DNA of 64,000 nt from G963676335 sp963676335 (GCA_963676335.1 OY781057.1:310001-374000), one strand, 5' to 3'; shown: positions 44,553-53,652, counted from the first letter of the stretch. The notes: a model not told the origin generated them from the sequence alone. Made by a program: numbers and translations.

Positions 44553-45206
44553 CTATCTTATTTTATTAATTGTTTTTAATTGTAAAATATTGCTTAGCAT
44601 ATTTTCACTTTTATAAATATATGAACTACTTACTAAAACATCAGCTCCTGCTCGTATAGCATATTGAGCAGTGTCAAAATTAATTCCCCCATCTACTGAT
44701 AATTCAATATTATAATGATCAATTTTTTTTGCAACAAGTTTAATCTTGTTTAGTTGACTATTAATAAATACTTGACCACTAAATCCAGGATTTACAGTCA
44801 TAATTAAAATTAAATCTATTTTATCAATCAAATAATCTATTATTTCTATTGAAGACGTTGGTAATAATGCAATTCCTGCTTTAATCCCACAAGATTTTAT
44901 ATAACTTATAATTCTATCAACATGTTTAGTTGTTTCAGGATGGATTGTTATAATATCAGCACCGCTATCCACAAAATTTTTAATCTGATTTTCAGGAGCA
45001 TCTACCATTAAATGAATATCTAATGGTAATTTAGAGAAAGGCTTTATAGATTTAACAATTTCATGTCCTATCGTAATATTAGGAACAAAATGACCATCCA
45101 TCACATCTATGTGGATCATATCTGCACCAGATGTATTTAAATTCATAATTTCTTCTTTTAAAAACGCAAAATTAGCGCATAATATAGAAGCGGAAATTTT
45201 AATCAT
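44553..45206 (-). CDS. rpe: Ribulose-phosphate 3-epimerase
   Basis: Interconverts ribulose 5-phosphate and xylulose 5-phosphate in the non-oxidative pentose phosphate pathway. TIM barrel with the signatures SASILCANFAFL, HIDVMDGHFVPNITIG (metal-binding His and catalytic Asp), HLMV, MTVNPGFSGQ and LSVDGGIN. Length 217 is normal. The ATG overlaps the flhB stop by 4 bp and chpT follows 1 bp later. Confidence 0.97.
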   Translation of the reverse strand: MIKISASILCANFAFLKEEIMNLNTSGADMIHIDVMDGHFVPNITIGHEIVKSIKPFSKLPLDIHLMVDAPENQIKNFVDSGADIITIHPETTKHVDRIISYIKSCGIKAGIALLPTSSIEIIDYLIDKIDLILIMTVNPGFSGQVFINSQLNKIKLVAKKIDHYNIELSVDGGINFDTAQYAIRAGADVLVSSSYIYKSENMLSNILQLKTINKIR

Positions 45207-46279
45207 TTTCTATATTTATTTTGTTTCATAGAATAAATATAGCTTATTATTTTTGCTACTGCCTCATAGTGATGGAAAGGAATTTCTTTATCTATTTCTC
45301 CTTCTTTGTATAAAGCTTGTGCTAATGGTGGATCTTCTACTATAGGAATATTATTTTCTTCAGCTAATCCTCTAATTTTTAATGCAATTAAATCCATTCC
45401 TTTCGCAATTACAAGAGGAGCATTCATAGTATCCATATTATACTTTAATGCTATTGCAAAATGTTGAGGGTTGGTAATTACAACATTAGCTGTAGGCACG
45501 GATTTTAAAATACGTTTTTGGGCTTGTTGCATTCGTAAGGATCTAATTCGTTGTTTAACTTCTGGATGTCCCTCAATTTGTTTATATTCATCTTTAATTT
45601 CCTCTTTTGTCATACGTAATGATTTAAAATATTCATACCTCTGATAAAGATAATCAATAACAGCAATAATTAGGACAATTAGTGTAACATAGAATATAAT
45701 ATGTATTATTATTGTATGCAATTGGCTTATTATTTTACCTAAATAAAAATCTTGATAAAGTTTTAATTGTTTTATATCAGAAGAAATAACAAGATATATA
45801 ATTACTCCAATGATAGATATTTTAACTACTCCTTTTAATAATTCCATTAAGCCTTTGAGAGAGAAAATTCTTTGAAATCCTTTTAATATAGAAAGACGTG
45901 ATAAATCAAAGCTAAGTTTCTCAGAAGAGAAAATAATTTGCCCTTGTTGAATAAAATTAGAAATTATAGGTAAAATCATTACCATGATAAAAAAAGGAGT
46001 ACAATATAAAAATGTTTTTAATACAACATCTGAAAATATAAATATGAGTATACCCCTTCTAAAAGTGCCTGCATTGGATATTAAAAATTTTAAATTTTCA
46101 ACAATTTTTATACTAAAAAATGGCGTGATTAAAACACTAAAAATTGTTAAACCAACTAATGCTATAAAGTTAGTAACTTCTCGAGAATTAATAATATCGC
46201 CTTTTTCTAAGGCCTGTTCAAGCTTTTTTGGAGTAGGCTGTTCAGTTTTTGATTCCTTATCTTCAGATCCTTCTGACAT
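45203..46279 (-). CDS. flhB: FlhB/SctU-family export-gate protein with NPQH motif
   Basis: Substrate-specificity switch of flagellar or type III export. The 358-residue protein has a charged N-terminus with KTEQPTPKKLEQALEKGDI, four membrane segments (about 30-55, 85-110, 140-165, 185-210), then the cytoplasmic domain with MTKEEIKDEYKQIEGHPEVK. Autocleavage normally occurs in NPTH; here residues 270-273 are NPQH in VVITNPQHFAIALKYN (45461-45472). Asn and Pro, needed for cleavage, are retained. The HYAVAL-like context and EEPTP-type N-terminus favour flagellar FlhB over injectisome SctU. No other flagellar gene is in the window; in related organisms they are scattered. Confidence 0.9.
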   Translation of the reverse strand: MSEGSEDKESKTEQPTPKKLEQALEKGDIINSREVTNFIALVGLTIFSVLITPFFSIKIVENLKFLISNAGTFRRGILIFIFSDVVLKTFLYCTPFFIMVMILPIISNFIQQGQIIFSSEKLSFDLSRLSILKGFQRIFSLKGLMELLKGVVKISIIGVIIYLVISSDIKQLKLYQDFYLGKIISQLHTIIIHIIFYVTLIVLIIAVIDYLYQRYEYFKSLRMTKEEIKDEYKQIEGHPEVKQRIRSLRMQQAQKRILKSVPTANVVITNPQHFAIALKYNMDTMNAPLVIAKGMDLIALKIRGLAEENNIPIVEDPPLAQALYKEGEIDKEIPFHHYEAVAKIISYIYSMKQNKYRK

Positions 46280-46284
46280 AATAT

Positions 46285-46761
46285 ATGAATATTAATATAG
46301 AAATTAATTTATCCAATAGTAAATGGCAACAACACATCCATACCTTTGAACAAAATTATATAAAAAAAATATTAATTAGGATTATAGATTATATTCCTAA
46401 TTTAAAACAAGTCCACCTTTTAGAATTGAGTATACTATTTACTAATGATAAAGAAATATGTCAATTAAATAAGAAATTTCGCAATAAAAATACTCCTACA
46501 AATGTTTTATCCTTTCCTAATAGATTTGATTCAAATTTTGTAAAAAATTATATGTATTTAGGGGATATAGCATTTGGATATGAAACAATTTTAAAAGAAG
46601 CTATACAACAAAATAAAAGTTTTGAAAACCATTTAACTCATTTACTGGTTCATTCTATTTTACATTTATTAGGATATACGCATGACACTGATAAAAATTA
46701 TACTATTATGAATACGCTTGAAGAATTAATATTAACTTCTCTTGAAATTAACTTTCATTAA
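46285..46761 (+). CDS. ybeY: Endoribonuclease YbeY
   Basis: Metal-dependent RNase for 16S rRNA maturation and ribosome quality control. The zinc motif H-x3-H-x5-H is seen in HSILHLLGYTHDTD near residue 131, and the family segment KFRNKNTPTNVLSFP near residue 65. Length 158 is normal. Its ATG is only 5 bp from the start codon of the divergent flhB, so its promoter must lie inside flhB. polA follows 12 bp downstream. Confidence 0.95.
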   Translation: MNINIEINLSNSKWQQHIHTFEQNYIKKILIRIIDYIPNLKQVHLLELSILFTNDKEICQLNKKFRNKNTPTNVLSFPNRFDSNFVKNYMYLGDIAFGYETILKEAIQQNKSFENHLTHLLVHSILHLLGYTHDTDKNYTIMNTLEELILTSLEINFH

Positions 46762-46773
46762 TATTATCAAAAT

Positions 46774-49416
46774 ATGGAACAAGCTAAAAAATCCCCTTTA
46801 ATTATCGTTGATGCTTCTGGTTTTATTTATAGAGGATATTATACTCAACCAACCCTTACTAGTTATAATGATCAGCCTATCGGAGCAGTGCATGGATTTA
46901 CAAATATGCTTATTAAGCTCCTCAATAATTTTAGTCCTAAAAAGATAATCATAGTATTTGATGGTGGGGGAAAAAATTTTAGACATGAATTATACCATTT
47001 GTATAAAAGCAATCGCCCACCATTACCAGAAGCATTAATCACTCAATTCCCAATAGTTAGGGAAGCAACTCAAGCATTTAATTTAAAAATGTTAGAGCAA
47101 AAAAATATTGAAGCTGATGATATTATTGCAACATTAGTTCATAAATTTCGTAACGAGAATAATTCTATTATCGTAGTTTCAGTTGATAAAGATTTAATGC
47201 AGTTAATTGATAAAAAAACATCGGTATTTGACCCAGTTAATGAAAAATTTTTTGATTCTGATGCCGTAGAAAATAAATTTGGAATTAAACCAGAACAATT
47301 ACGAGATTTTTTAGCTATAGTCGGAGATAGGGCTGACTATATTCCTGGTATTCCTGGAATAGGTCCTAAAGGTGCTATCGCTTTGTTATCTCAATTTTAC
47401 AACTTAGAGTCCATAATCGCTAATGCAGATCAAATATTTAGTGAAAGAAATAAAAAGCTCGTTAAAAAATATACTAATGAAGTTCTATTGTCTCAAAAAT
47501 TAGTATCTTTAAAAACTGACATAAAATTTGATATTACAGAAGATCAATTATTATGGCTAGGGCCAATTCAAGAACAATTGAATTCATTTCTATTGAAATA
47601 TAATTTTCAATCTTTGCTTCCTAGAGTGCAAAAAATTTTTAATTTCAAAAATATCAAACAAGATATAGATACTAACTTAGTATTCATTGATACTATTCAA
47701 GTGTTACAAGAAGTTATTGAAGATAGTAAATACAGTGGTTATATATCAATAATATACATTATATCTCAAAAAAAATTAACATTAATAGCACTATCTAACG
47801 ATTCTAAAAAATATTATTTTATTAACATTTCTAATGAAAGTAATAATGAGCAAGCAAATATATTTACTATAGAAAAATATGAGTCCTGGTGGGTAGAACC
47901 TATTCTAAAACTATTATCAGATTCTTCAATATTAAAAATTACCCATAACCTTAAAGATTTATACCATATATTAGATAAGTATACATCAAATGTTATAATT
48001 AACGCTGTAGAAGATGTTGTGTTAATGTATTACGCTCTTATTACTGGAAAACAGTATGATATTGTAAATATTATAATTAACTTAATAGGAAGTGAAAAAA
48101 TATTATCAAGTAATACTACCAAACAAATAGGGAATATAAGTCAATATATTTATCAAGCTTACTTACTCCTTAAACAACAATTATTTCAAAATAAAGTTTT
48201 ATATTTATATTATGAAGTAGATTTGCCTTTGGCACATATTTTATACAAAGTAGAAAAACAAGGAGTTAAAGTAGATTCTCAAATCTTAGTTACAATGAGA
48301 GCTGAGATACAAAAAGAAATTCCAAAACTAGAACATGAAATTTTTAAAATTTGTGGAAAAGAGTTTAATCTTGCCTCTCCCAAACAATTGAGTGAAGTGT
48401 TATTTGAATGGTTAAAGTTACCTAACGCTAAAAATAATAAATCATTAAGCACACGTGCAGAAGTGTTGGAAAATTTAAATAATTTAGGATTCGCTGGTGC
48501 AGATTTAATATTAAGATGGAGACATTTACATAAACTTAAAACTACATATATTGATGGAATTTTAGAACAAATTAATCCCTTAACAAATAAAGTTTACACA
48601 ACTTTTAATTCAGCTAATACTCTTACTGGTAGGTTAAGTTCAAGTAATCCTAATTTGCAAAATATCCCTATTCGTGGAGTAGAAAGCCATCAAATTCGTT
48701 CAGCTTTTATATCCCCTAAAGGGTATACTTTAATATCTGCAGATTATTCTCAAATAGAATTAAGAATTCTAAGTCATATCGCTAATATTGATACTTTAAT
48801 AACTGCATTTAAAAATGGAAGAGATATTCATATAGAAACTGCTTGTCAAATTTTTAATTTACATCCTGAAGAGATCACACAAGATCATCGTAGAAAAGCT
48901 AAAGTTATTAATTTTGGAGTTATATATGGCATTAGTTCGTTTGGATTATCTAAACATTTAAATATTCCAGTACACCAAGCTAAGAAATATATAGAACAGT
49001 ACTTTTATAAATATCCAGGGATAAAAGAATATATTACATCAACTAAAAAATTTGCTATACAACATAATTATGTAGTTACCCATCTAGGAAGACGTTGCTA
49101 TATCAATAACATTAACAGTAACGATGCTAATTTAAGACATTTTGCTGAAAGAGTCGCTATTAATGCGCCTATTCAAGGAAGTGCTGCTGATGTTATGAGA
49201 CTAGCAATGATTGCAATATCAAATAAATTGCTCCAATCTAAGTCACAAAGTAATATTATTCTTCAAATACACGATGAAGTCGTACTAGAGGTCCCTATAG
49301 AAGAAATAACTTTAGTAACTAATATATTAAAAATATCTATGGAAAATGCAATTTCATTACAAGTTCCGTTAACTGCGGATATTAAAGTAGGAACTAATTT
49401 AGAAACATTAACTTAA
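46774..49416 (+). CDS. polA: DNA polymerase I
   Basis: Repair and Okazaki-fragment polymerase. The 5' nuclease domain (about 1-290) has IVDASGFIYRGYY and ADYIPGIPGIGPKGAIA. The polymerase domain (about 470-880) has motif A SADYSQIELRILSH, motif B RRKAKVINFGVIYGIS and motif C QIHDEVVLEV, all intact. The central domain (about 300-460) keeps the length of a 3'-5' exonuclease but lacks the DTETD metal-binding signature; the equivalent place reads GYISIIYIISQKKLTLIALS. Proofreading is therefore probably lost. Length 880 is normal. Confidence 0.97.
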   Translation: MEQAKKSPLIIVDASGFIYRGYYTQPTLTSYNDQPIGAVHGFTNMLIKLLNNFSPKKIIIVFDGGGKNFRHELYHLYKSNRPPLPEALITQFPIVREATQAFNLKMLEQKNIEADDIIATLVHKFRNENNSIIVVSVDKDLMQLIDKKTSVFDPVNEKFFDSDAVENKFGIKPEQLRDFLAIVGDRADYIPGIPGIGPKGAIALLSQFYNLESIIANADQIFSERNKKLVKKYTNEVLLSQKLVSLKTDIKFDITEDQLLWLGPIQEQLNSFLLKYNFQSLLPRVQKIFNFKNIKQDIDTNLVFIDTIQVLQEVIEDSKYSGYISIIYIISQKKLTLIALSNDSKKYYFINISNESNNEQANIFTIEKYESWWVEPILKLLSDSSILKITHNLKDLYHILDKYTSNVIINAVEDVVLMYYALITGKQYDIVNIIINLIGSEKILSSNTTKQIGNISQYIYQAYLLLKQQLFQNKVLYLYYEVDLPLAHILYKVEKQGVKVDSQILVTMRAEIQKEIPKLEHEIFKICGKEFNLASPKQLSEVLFEWLKLPNAKNNKSLSTRAEVLENLNNLGFAGADLILRWRHLHKLKTTYIDGILEQINPLTNKVYTTFNSANTLTGRLSSSNPNLQNIPIRGVESHQIRSAFISPKGYTLISADYSQIELRILSHIANIDTLITAFKNGRDIHIETACQIFNLHPEEITQDHRRKAKVINFGVIYGISSFGLSKHLNIPVHQAKKYIEQYFYKYPGIKEYITSTKKFAIQHNYVVTHLGRRCYINNINSNDANLRHFAERVAINAPIQGSAADVMRLAMIAISNKLLQSKSQSNIILQIHDEVVLEVPIEEITLVTNILKISMENAISLQVPLTADIKVGTNLETLT

Positions 49417-49431
49417 TTTTTAATATAAATT

Positions 49432-51054
49432 TTATGTATTTAATAATTCTGCTGCGCTGCGTTTAAAATTATCACTAACCTTATTTCCAGCCATCATTCT
49501 AGATAATTCATCTATTCTTTCGTAATAATTCAAATTAATAAAAATACTAGTTGTCTTATTACTATCATGCGCTTTAGATGTTTTAATATGCTGACTTGCT
49601 TTAGCCGCTACTTGAGCTTGATGGCTTATAGCGATTACTTGACAAGTATTACTTAAAGATTTTAACTTGTGTCCAATATTATTAGCTACTTCCCCACTTG
49701 TTCCAGTATCAATTTCATCAAAAATTATTAATTGTTTAACTGATTGTTTTAGAAGAACTATTCTAATAGCTAGCATTAATCTAGATAATTCCCCACCTGA
49801 AGCAGAGTCTGATATTGCAACAATTGGCATTCCTGGATTTATTTGAGCCTGAAAATCAATACGATCAAATCCTGTAGCGATAGTTGATTCTAGGATAGAA
49901 AATACAATATAGAATTGAGCATGCGGCATATTTAGAAATTGAAGTTCTTTATCAATTAACTCTTTAAGTTGCAAAGAACATAATTTCCTTTTTTTACTTA
50001 ACTCTAAAGCTAATCCATCGTACTGTTCTTGTAATAACTTTATTTGCTTCAACAAATTATCCTTAATATCTATTTGATTAGAAATTAATGTTAATTTTTT
50101 TTCATATCCTTCTTGAATTTTAGATAAATTTTGACATAAAGTATTATGTTTCCTAGCTAGATTTCTAATAAAAAACAATCTTTGTTCAGTAACATCTAAT
50201 TTATCTAAATCTTCGCTTTGATAAGATTTTAATACTTCAAATATTCCATCTATCAATAGATATGCTTGTTCTAAGTTATCAATTAAACCTTCAAATTCAT
50301 TAGTTTTAGTTAAAATGCGTTGAGTTTTAGAAATAGAATTTAAAACATTTCCATTATCCAATATTCCTAATGCATGTTGTACTAAATCGTAATTTTTTTG
50401 TTTCGCTTGTAATTTTATGCGTTCATTGGATAAGCTATCTTCCTCATTCTCTTTTACATTAGCTTCACTTAATTCTTTACATGCGAATTTTAAATATTCT
50501 ACCTCTGAGTGTAATTTGTTTTCATTTTCTATAATTTGGTTTAATTCATCCTTTAATTTAGATAAATCCCAAAAAATTTGTGATAATTTTTGTTTTTCTT
50601 TTGATAAATCACCATAATTATCAATTAAGTTCAGTTGTTTTGTTTGAGAAAATAAATCTGTATAACTATGTTGTCCATGAACTTCAATTAATTCAGTTGC
50701 TAACAAATTTACTACCTTAGTACTTACAATTTCATCATTAATAAAAAATTTTCTTTTCCCGTTTAAATATTGACACCGTTTAATAATAATACTTTCATCT
50801 ATAGAAATAGAATATTTAGTCAGTATATCTATAATAGAAGGAACTATACTAAACTCTGCATAAACAAAACAAGAATCTGCACCTATACGGATAACGCTCT
50901 TTGTTGACTTTCCTCCTAAACAAAAGAGTAAGCTTTCAATTAACATGGACTTTCCAGAACCAGTTTCTCCTGTAATTGCAACAAATTTTTCTGTAAAATC
51001 TATTACTAAATATTCTATTAATAAAAAATTTTTTATAGTTAAACTAAGTAGCAT
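49432..51054 (-). CDS. recN: DNA repair protein RecN
   Basis: SMC-like ATPase in double-strand break repair. Walker A GETGSGKSMLIESLLF at about residue 31, long coiled coil (about 150-340), ABC signature SGGELSRLMLAIR and Walker B IFDEIDTGTSGEVA, with HQAQVAAKA after. At 540 residues it is near the family length. Its ATG overlaps the bamD stop by 1 bp, so both are on one transcript; polA is convergent 15 bp away. Confidence 0.97.
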   Translation of the reverse strand: MLLSLTIKNFLLIEYLVIDFTEKFVAITGETGSGKSMLIESLLFCLGGKSTKSVIRIGADSCFVYAEFSIVPSIIDILTKYSISIDESIIIKRCQYLNGKRKFFINDEIVSTKVVNLLATELIEVHGQHSYTDLFSQTKQLNLIDNYGDLSKEKQKLSQIFWDLSKLKDELNQIIENENKLHSEVEYLKFACKELSEANVKENEEDSLSNERIKLQAKQKNYDLVQHALGILDNGNVLNSISKTQRILTKTNEFEGLIDNLEQAYLLIDGIFEVLKSYQSEDLDKLDVTEQRLFFIRNLARKHNTLCQNLSKIQEGYEKKLTLISNQIDIKDNLLKQIKLLQEQYDGLALELSKKRKLCSLQLKELIDKELQFLNMPHAQFYIVFSILESTIATGFDRIDFQAQINPGMPIVAISDSASGGELSRLMLAIRIVLLKQSVKQLIIFDEIDTGTSGEVANNIGHKLKSLSNTCQVIAISHQAQVAAKASQHIKTSKAHDSNKTTSIFINLNYYERIDELSRMMAGNKVSDNFKRSAAELLNT

Positions 51055-51806
51055 TAATTTCTATTAATATACGATAATTTACGAACATAGTTAGTCCATT
51101 CGCTCTTAGAAAAATTAGTTATTAATATATTTGCATAATTTTGAGCTTCTGAGTTTAATCCTAATACAGAATAACTTTCTGCTAAACGATAGAAAGCCTC
51201 TGGTGCATATAGTGTGTCTTTATAATTTTTAGCTATTTCATTAAATCTAGATATAGCCGCAATAGGATTTTTATCAGCTATCAAATAATAGCGACCTACA
51301 TACATATGATGTCCGGCAAGGTAATTATCAACGATATTTAATTTAAATTTGGAGTCTTTAAAATATTGTGTAGTATTAAAACGTTTAACAACATCTTCTA
51401 AAGCTAATTTAGATTTTTCTGTTATTTCTTGAGCATGGGATATATTCTCAATTTGATTATAATAACAGAGTGCCCTTAAATAATAAGCATAAGATATATC
51501 TTCATGCATCGGATGTAATTTAATAAAATTTTCAAGAATATCTATAGCTTCATCAAATTCTTTTGCTAAAAACAACGAATATGATTCCATTAATTCTGCG
51601 TATGGAGTAACTTCAGAGCCGGAATGCTGAAAATATATTTCCCCAAATTTTTCAGCCGCCTCTTTATAATCTCTTTTTTTTAAAAAGTTTTTTCCATCAT
51701 TATATAAATCTAATACTGGAAAAATTTTGCTTTCCTCAATTTTTGTACTTTTACACGCAAATAAAGTAAATAATAACAAAAAGTTTAATAAAAAAAATTT
51801 ATACAT
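51054..51806 (-). CDS. bamD: Outer-membrane assembly lipoprotein BamD
   Basis: Essential subunit of the BAM complex that inserts outer-membrane proteins. Lipoprotein signal LLFTLFACKS places the lipidated Cys at residue 18. TPR-like helical repeats fill the rest (250 residues), with the family-typical segments YAELMESYSLFLAKEFDEAI and SHAYYLRAL-like text near residue 105. Start is 16 bp after the encoded CCA of tRNA-Leu, and recN follows. Confidence 0.92.
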   Translation of the reverse strand: MYKFFLLNFLLLFTLFACKSTKIEESKIFPVLDLYNDGKNFLKKRDYKEAAEKFGEIYFQHSGSEVTPYAELMESYSLFLAKEFDEAIDILENFIKLHPMHEDISYAYYLRALCYYNQIENISHAQEITEKSKLALEDVVKRFNTTQYFKDSKFKLNIVDNYLAGHHMYVGRYYLIADKNPIAAISRFNEIAKNYKDTLYAPEAFYRLAESYSVLGLNSEAQNYANILITNFSKSEWTNYVRKLSYINRN

Positions 51807-51822
51807 ATATATTTTATATATT

Positions 51823-51910
51823 TGGTGCCTCTGGCCGGAGTTGAACCGGCACGCTTATTACTAAGCTACAGATTTTGAGTCTGTCGTGTCTGCCATTTCA
51901 CCACAGAGGC
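51823..51910 (-). tRNA. tRNA-Leu (anticodon CAA)
   Basis: Class II tRNA on the minus strand: acceptor GCCTCTG with CAGAGGC, anticodon stem ACAGA/TCTGT with loop CTCAAAA (anticodon CAA, reads UUG), long variable arm AGCTTAGTAATAAGCG, T arm GCCGG TTCAACT CCGGC, discriminator A, encoded CCA (51823-51825). It ends 16 bp before the bamD start codon. Confidence 0.96.
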
Positions 51911-51982
51911 GGTTTTTATACTTTGCATAATTATATAAATTAAAGTATCGTTTTGCTATATTAGCAAACGATATTTTTTAAT

Positions 51983-52465
51983 GTGCTATCAAAATTTTTA
52001 AAAATACTACTTATTTCTTCTATCATAATATTTATTGATCAACTCTTAAAAACATGGCTAGTTACATATCTTAAAACACAATATGGATATTTTCTATATC
52101 TTAATAAATTTTTTAGCCTTGTGTACAGCTGGAATTATGGCATAAGCTTTGGGCTATTCAACTACTATCAATATAGTAATATAATCTTTATTATATTAAA
52201 TTCTATAATTATAGGATATATATGGTATTTTACTCTATTTAATGCTATTTCTTTAATAGATTTTTATGGATACTCAATTATTATTGGAGGAGCTTTGAGT
52301 AATTTAATAGATAGAGTGATACGTGGTGCAGTGTTTGACTTTATATCTATTCATTATGAATTGTATCAATTTCCTATATTTAATATAGCAGATTCTGCTA
52401 TTACGATAGGAGTTGTATTGTTAATTTTTAATTTCTATAAATCGAAAAAGAAAAAAATAGTATAA
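51983..52465 (+). CDS. lspA: Lipoprotein signal peptidase (signal peptidase II)
   Basis: Inner-membrane aspartyl protease that cleaves prolipoprotein signals. The 160-residue protein has four membrane segments. Catalytic aspartates are in GGALSNLIDRVIRGAVFDF and FNIADSAITIGV; SWNYGISFGLF matches the family N(x)GxaF motif. The start is GTG at 51983; the ATG two bases upstream is in another frame. A tiny lipoprotein gene follows after 16 bp. Confidence 0.95.
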   Translation: MLSKFLKILLISSIIIFIDQLLKTWLVTYLKTQYGYFLYLNKFFSLVYSWNYGISFGLFNYYQYSNIIFIILNSIIIGYIWYFTLFNAISLIDFYGYSIIIGGALSNLIDRVIRGAVFDFISIHYELYQFPIFNIADSAITIGVVLLIFNFYKSKKKKIV

Positions 52466-52481
52466 ATTAGGAATAAATATT

Positions 52482-52637
52482 ATGAATATCAATATATTTA
52501 AAATAATAATTTTAGTATGTAGTTTGTTATTAACTAACTGTTCTATTAAAAATACTATAAATAGAGGCTGTCTTGAATGCCCTCCTCACTATGATTTACC
52601 AAAAGAAATAATTAATAAAAATGAAACAAAAAAATAA
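52482..52637 (+). CDS. Tiny lipoprotein (51 residues) after lspA
   Basis: ATG at 52482 with AGGA about nine bases upstream. The protein has a short basic-hydrophobic signal (NIFKIIILVCSLLLTNC) with a lipobox-like LTNC (Cys20), then a 31-residue tail RGCLECPPHYDLPKE followed by Lys/Asn. Asn at the -1 position is unusual for a lipobox. It lies 16 bp after lspA. In several alphaproteobacteria lspA is followed by the BamF (DUF3035) lipoprotein whose mature part starts with a PP-x-Y-x-L-P element; PPHYDLP here is similar, so this may be a reduced form. That is inference. Confidence 0.7.
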   Translation: MNINIFKIIILVCSLLLTNCSIKNTINRGCLECPPHYDLPKEIINKNETKK

Positions 52638-53050
52638 TCTCTCTACTAAAAATTAAAATTTTACACATAAGTATCAAACTTATTATCTCGCTCGTATCTA
52701 AAGAAGGTTAATATTTATACTTTAACTCTTTAATTAAGATACGATTAAGATTTTTTTAAAAACCTCATCTATCAAATGATTTTTTTAAAAGAAATGTATA
52801 TTAGTAATACTAAAAAGGTGTGATATAGTTAATATCAAGATTGTTTAATAGTTAAATTGCTGTAATATATTCAAAATATCCATTTTATGCTCCCAAATTC
52901 ATCATAAATGTATCAATTATGCAACATCGAAGCGTTATGTTACATAAGTAATATTAATAATAATAAAAGACTATCTTGCTACTATCAAATATATAATATA
53001 TTATTTAATAGTATAGTACACGTCAAAATAATTTAAAAGGATTATAAATA
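52638..53050. other. 413-bp gap upstream of the HU-family gene
   Basis: No gene found. It ends with a likely leader: TTGCTA (52976-52981) and TATATT (52997-53002) are a possible -35/-10 pair with a short 15-bp spacer, and AAGGA before the HU ATG is a good ribosome binding site. Such promoter calls are weak in AT-rich DNA. Confidence 0.3.
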
Positions 53051-53383
53051 ATGTCAAAAAATACAGAACTTTATAAAGAAGGAGTTATTAATCATATGAA
53101 AAAACTTTTTCCTGAAATAACAAAGGCTGAAGCAGCAAAAATACTACATATGTTTACTCATACCATAGAAAATGCTTTATCAAAAGGTAAAGAGGTAAAA
53201 ATTATCGGATTTGGTACCTTCGGAATTAATAAAATTCCAGCACGTCAAGGACGTAATCCTCAAGATGGAGCCCCTATGTTAATAAATGAACATTTTCAAG
53301 TGAAATTTAGGGCTGGAGAAAGGCTAAAAGCAGCTTGCAAAAAAATAGGGAAACCTATAAAAAGTTCTAGCATTAAAAAATAA
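53051..53383 (+). CDS. HU/IHF-family DNA-binding protein
   Basis: Small nucleoid protein that bends DNA. The 110-residue protein has the N-terminal helices, KGKEVKIIGFGTFGINKIPA and the arm segment RQGRNPQDGAPMLI (family RxGRNPxTG), then FRAGERLKAACK. A basic C-terminal extension of about 15 residues goes beyond classical HU (about 90). It could be HU or an IHF subunit; the sequence does not decide. Terminated by a stem-loop at 53402-53432. Confidence 0.93.
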   Translation: MSKNTELYKEGVINHMKKLFPEITKAEAAKILHMFTHTIENALSKGKEVKIIGFGTFGINKIPARQGRNPQDGAPMLINEHFQVKFRAGERLKAACKKIGKPIKSSSIKK

Positions 53384-53401
53384 AAAAAGCATCTGTAAAA
53401 T

Positions 53402-53432
53402 GACTTAGGTATCATTTATTGATATTTAAGTC
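53402..53432 (+). terminator. Rho-independent terminator after HU-family gene
   Basis: GACTTAGGTATCA (53402-53414) pairs with TGATATTTAAGTC (53420-53432) over 13 positions including two G-U pairs, with a 5-base loop, followed by TTTCTATTTTT. It lies 18 bp after the stop codon. The rest of the gap to infB shows no gene. Confidence 0.8.
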
Positions 53433-53652
53433 TTTCTATTTTTAAATAAAGCTTTAAACTCTATTTTTTAAAGTTTTAAAAAACAGTATAATTTTAGGTA
53501 AGTTCCTAATTAAATTATTTAATCTACCAGTATATTTTAAATTTATACTGAGAAGACTAGATAAATTCACAATAAAGTGCTACAATTTTTTATAAAAAAT
53601 CTACTTTAAAATTTTATAAAAAATAAATTGATTCTAAAGTAATAAAAATTTT

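Noticed and set aside
45203..46279. Injectisome (type III secretion) SctU instead of flagellar FlhB
   Set aside because: The N-terminal EQPTPKKLEQA segment and cytoplasmic-domain motifs fit FlhB better, and no injectisome gene is adjacent; not fully excluded.
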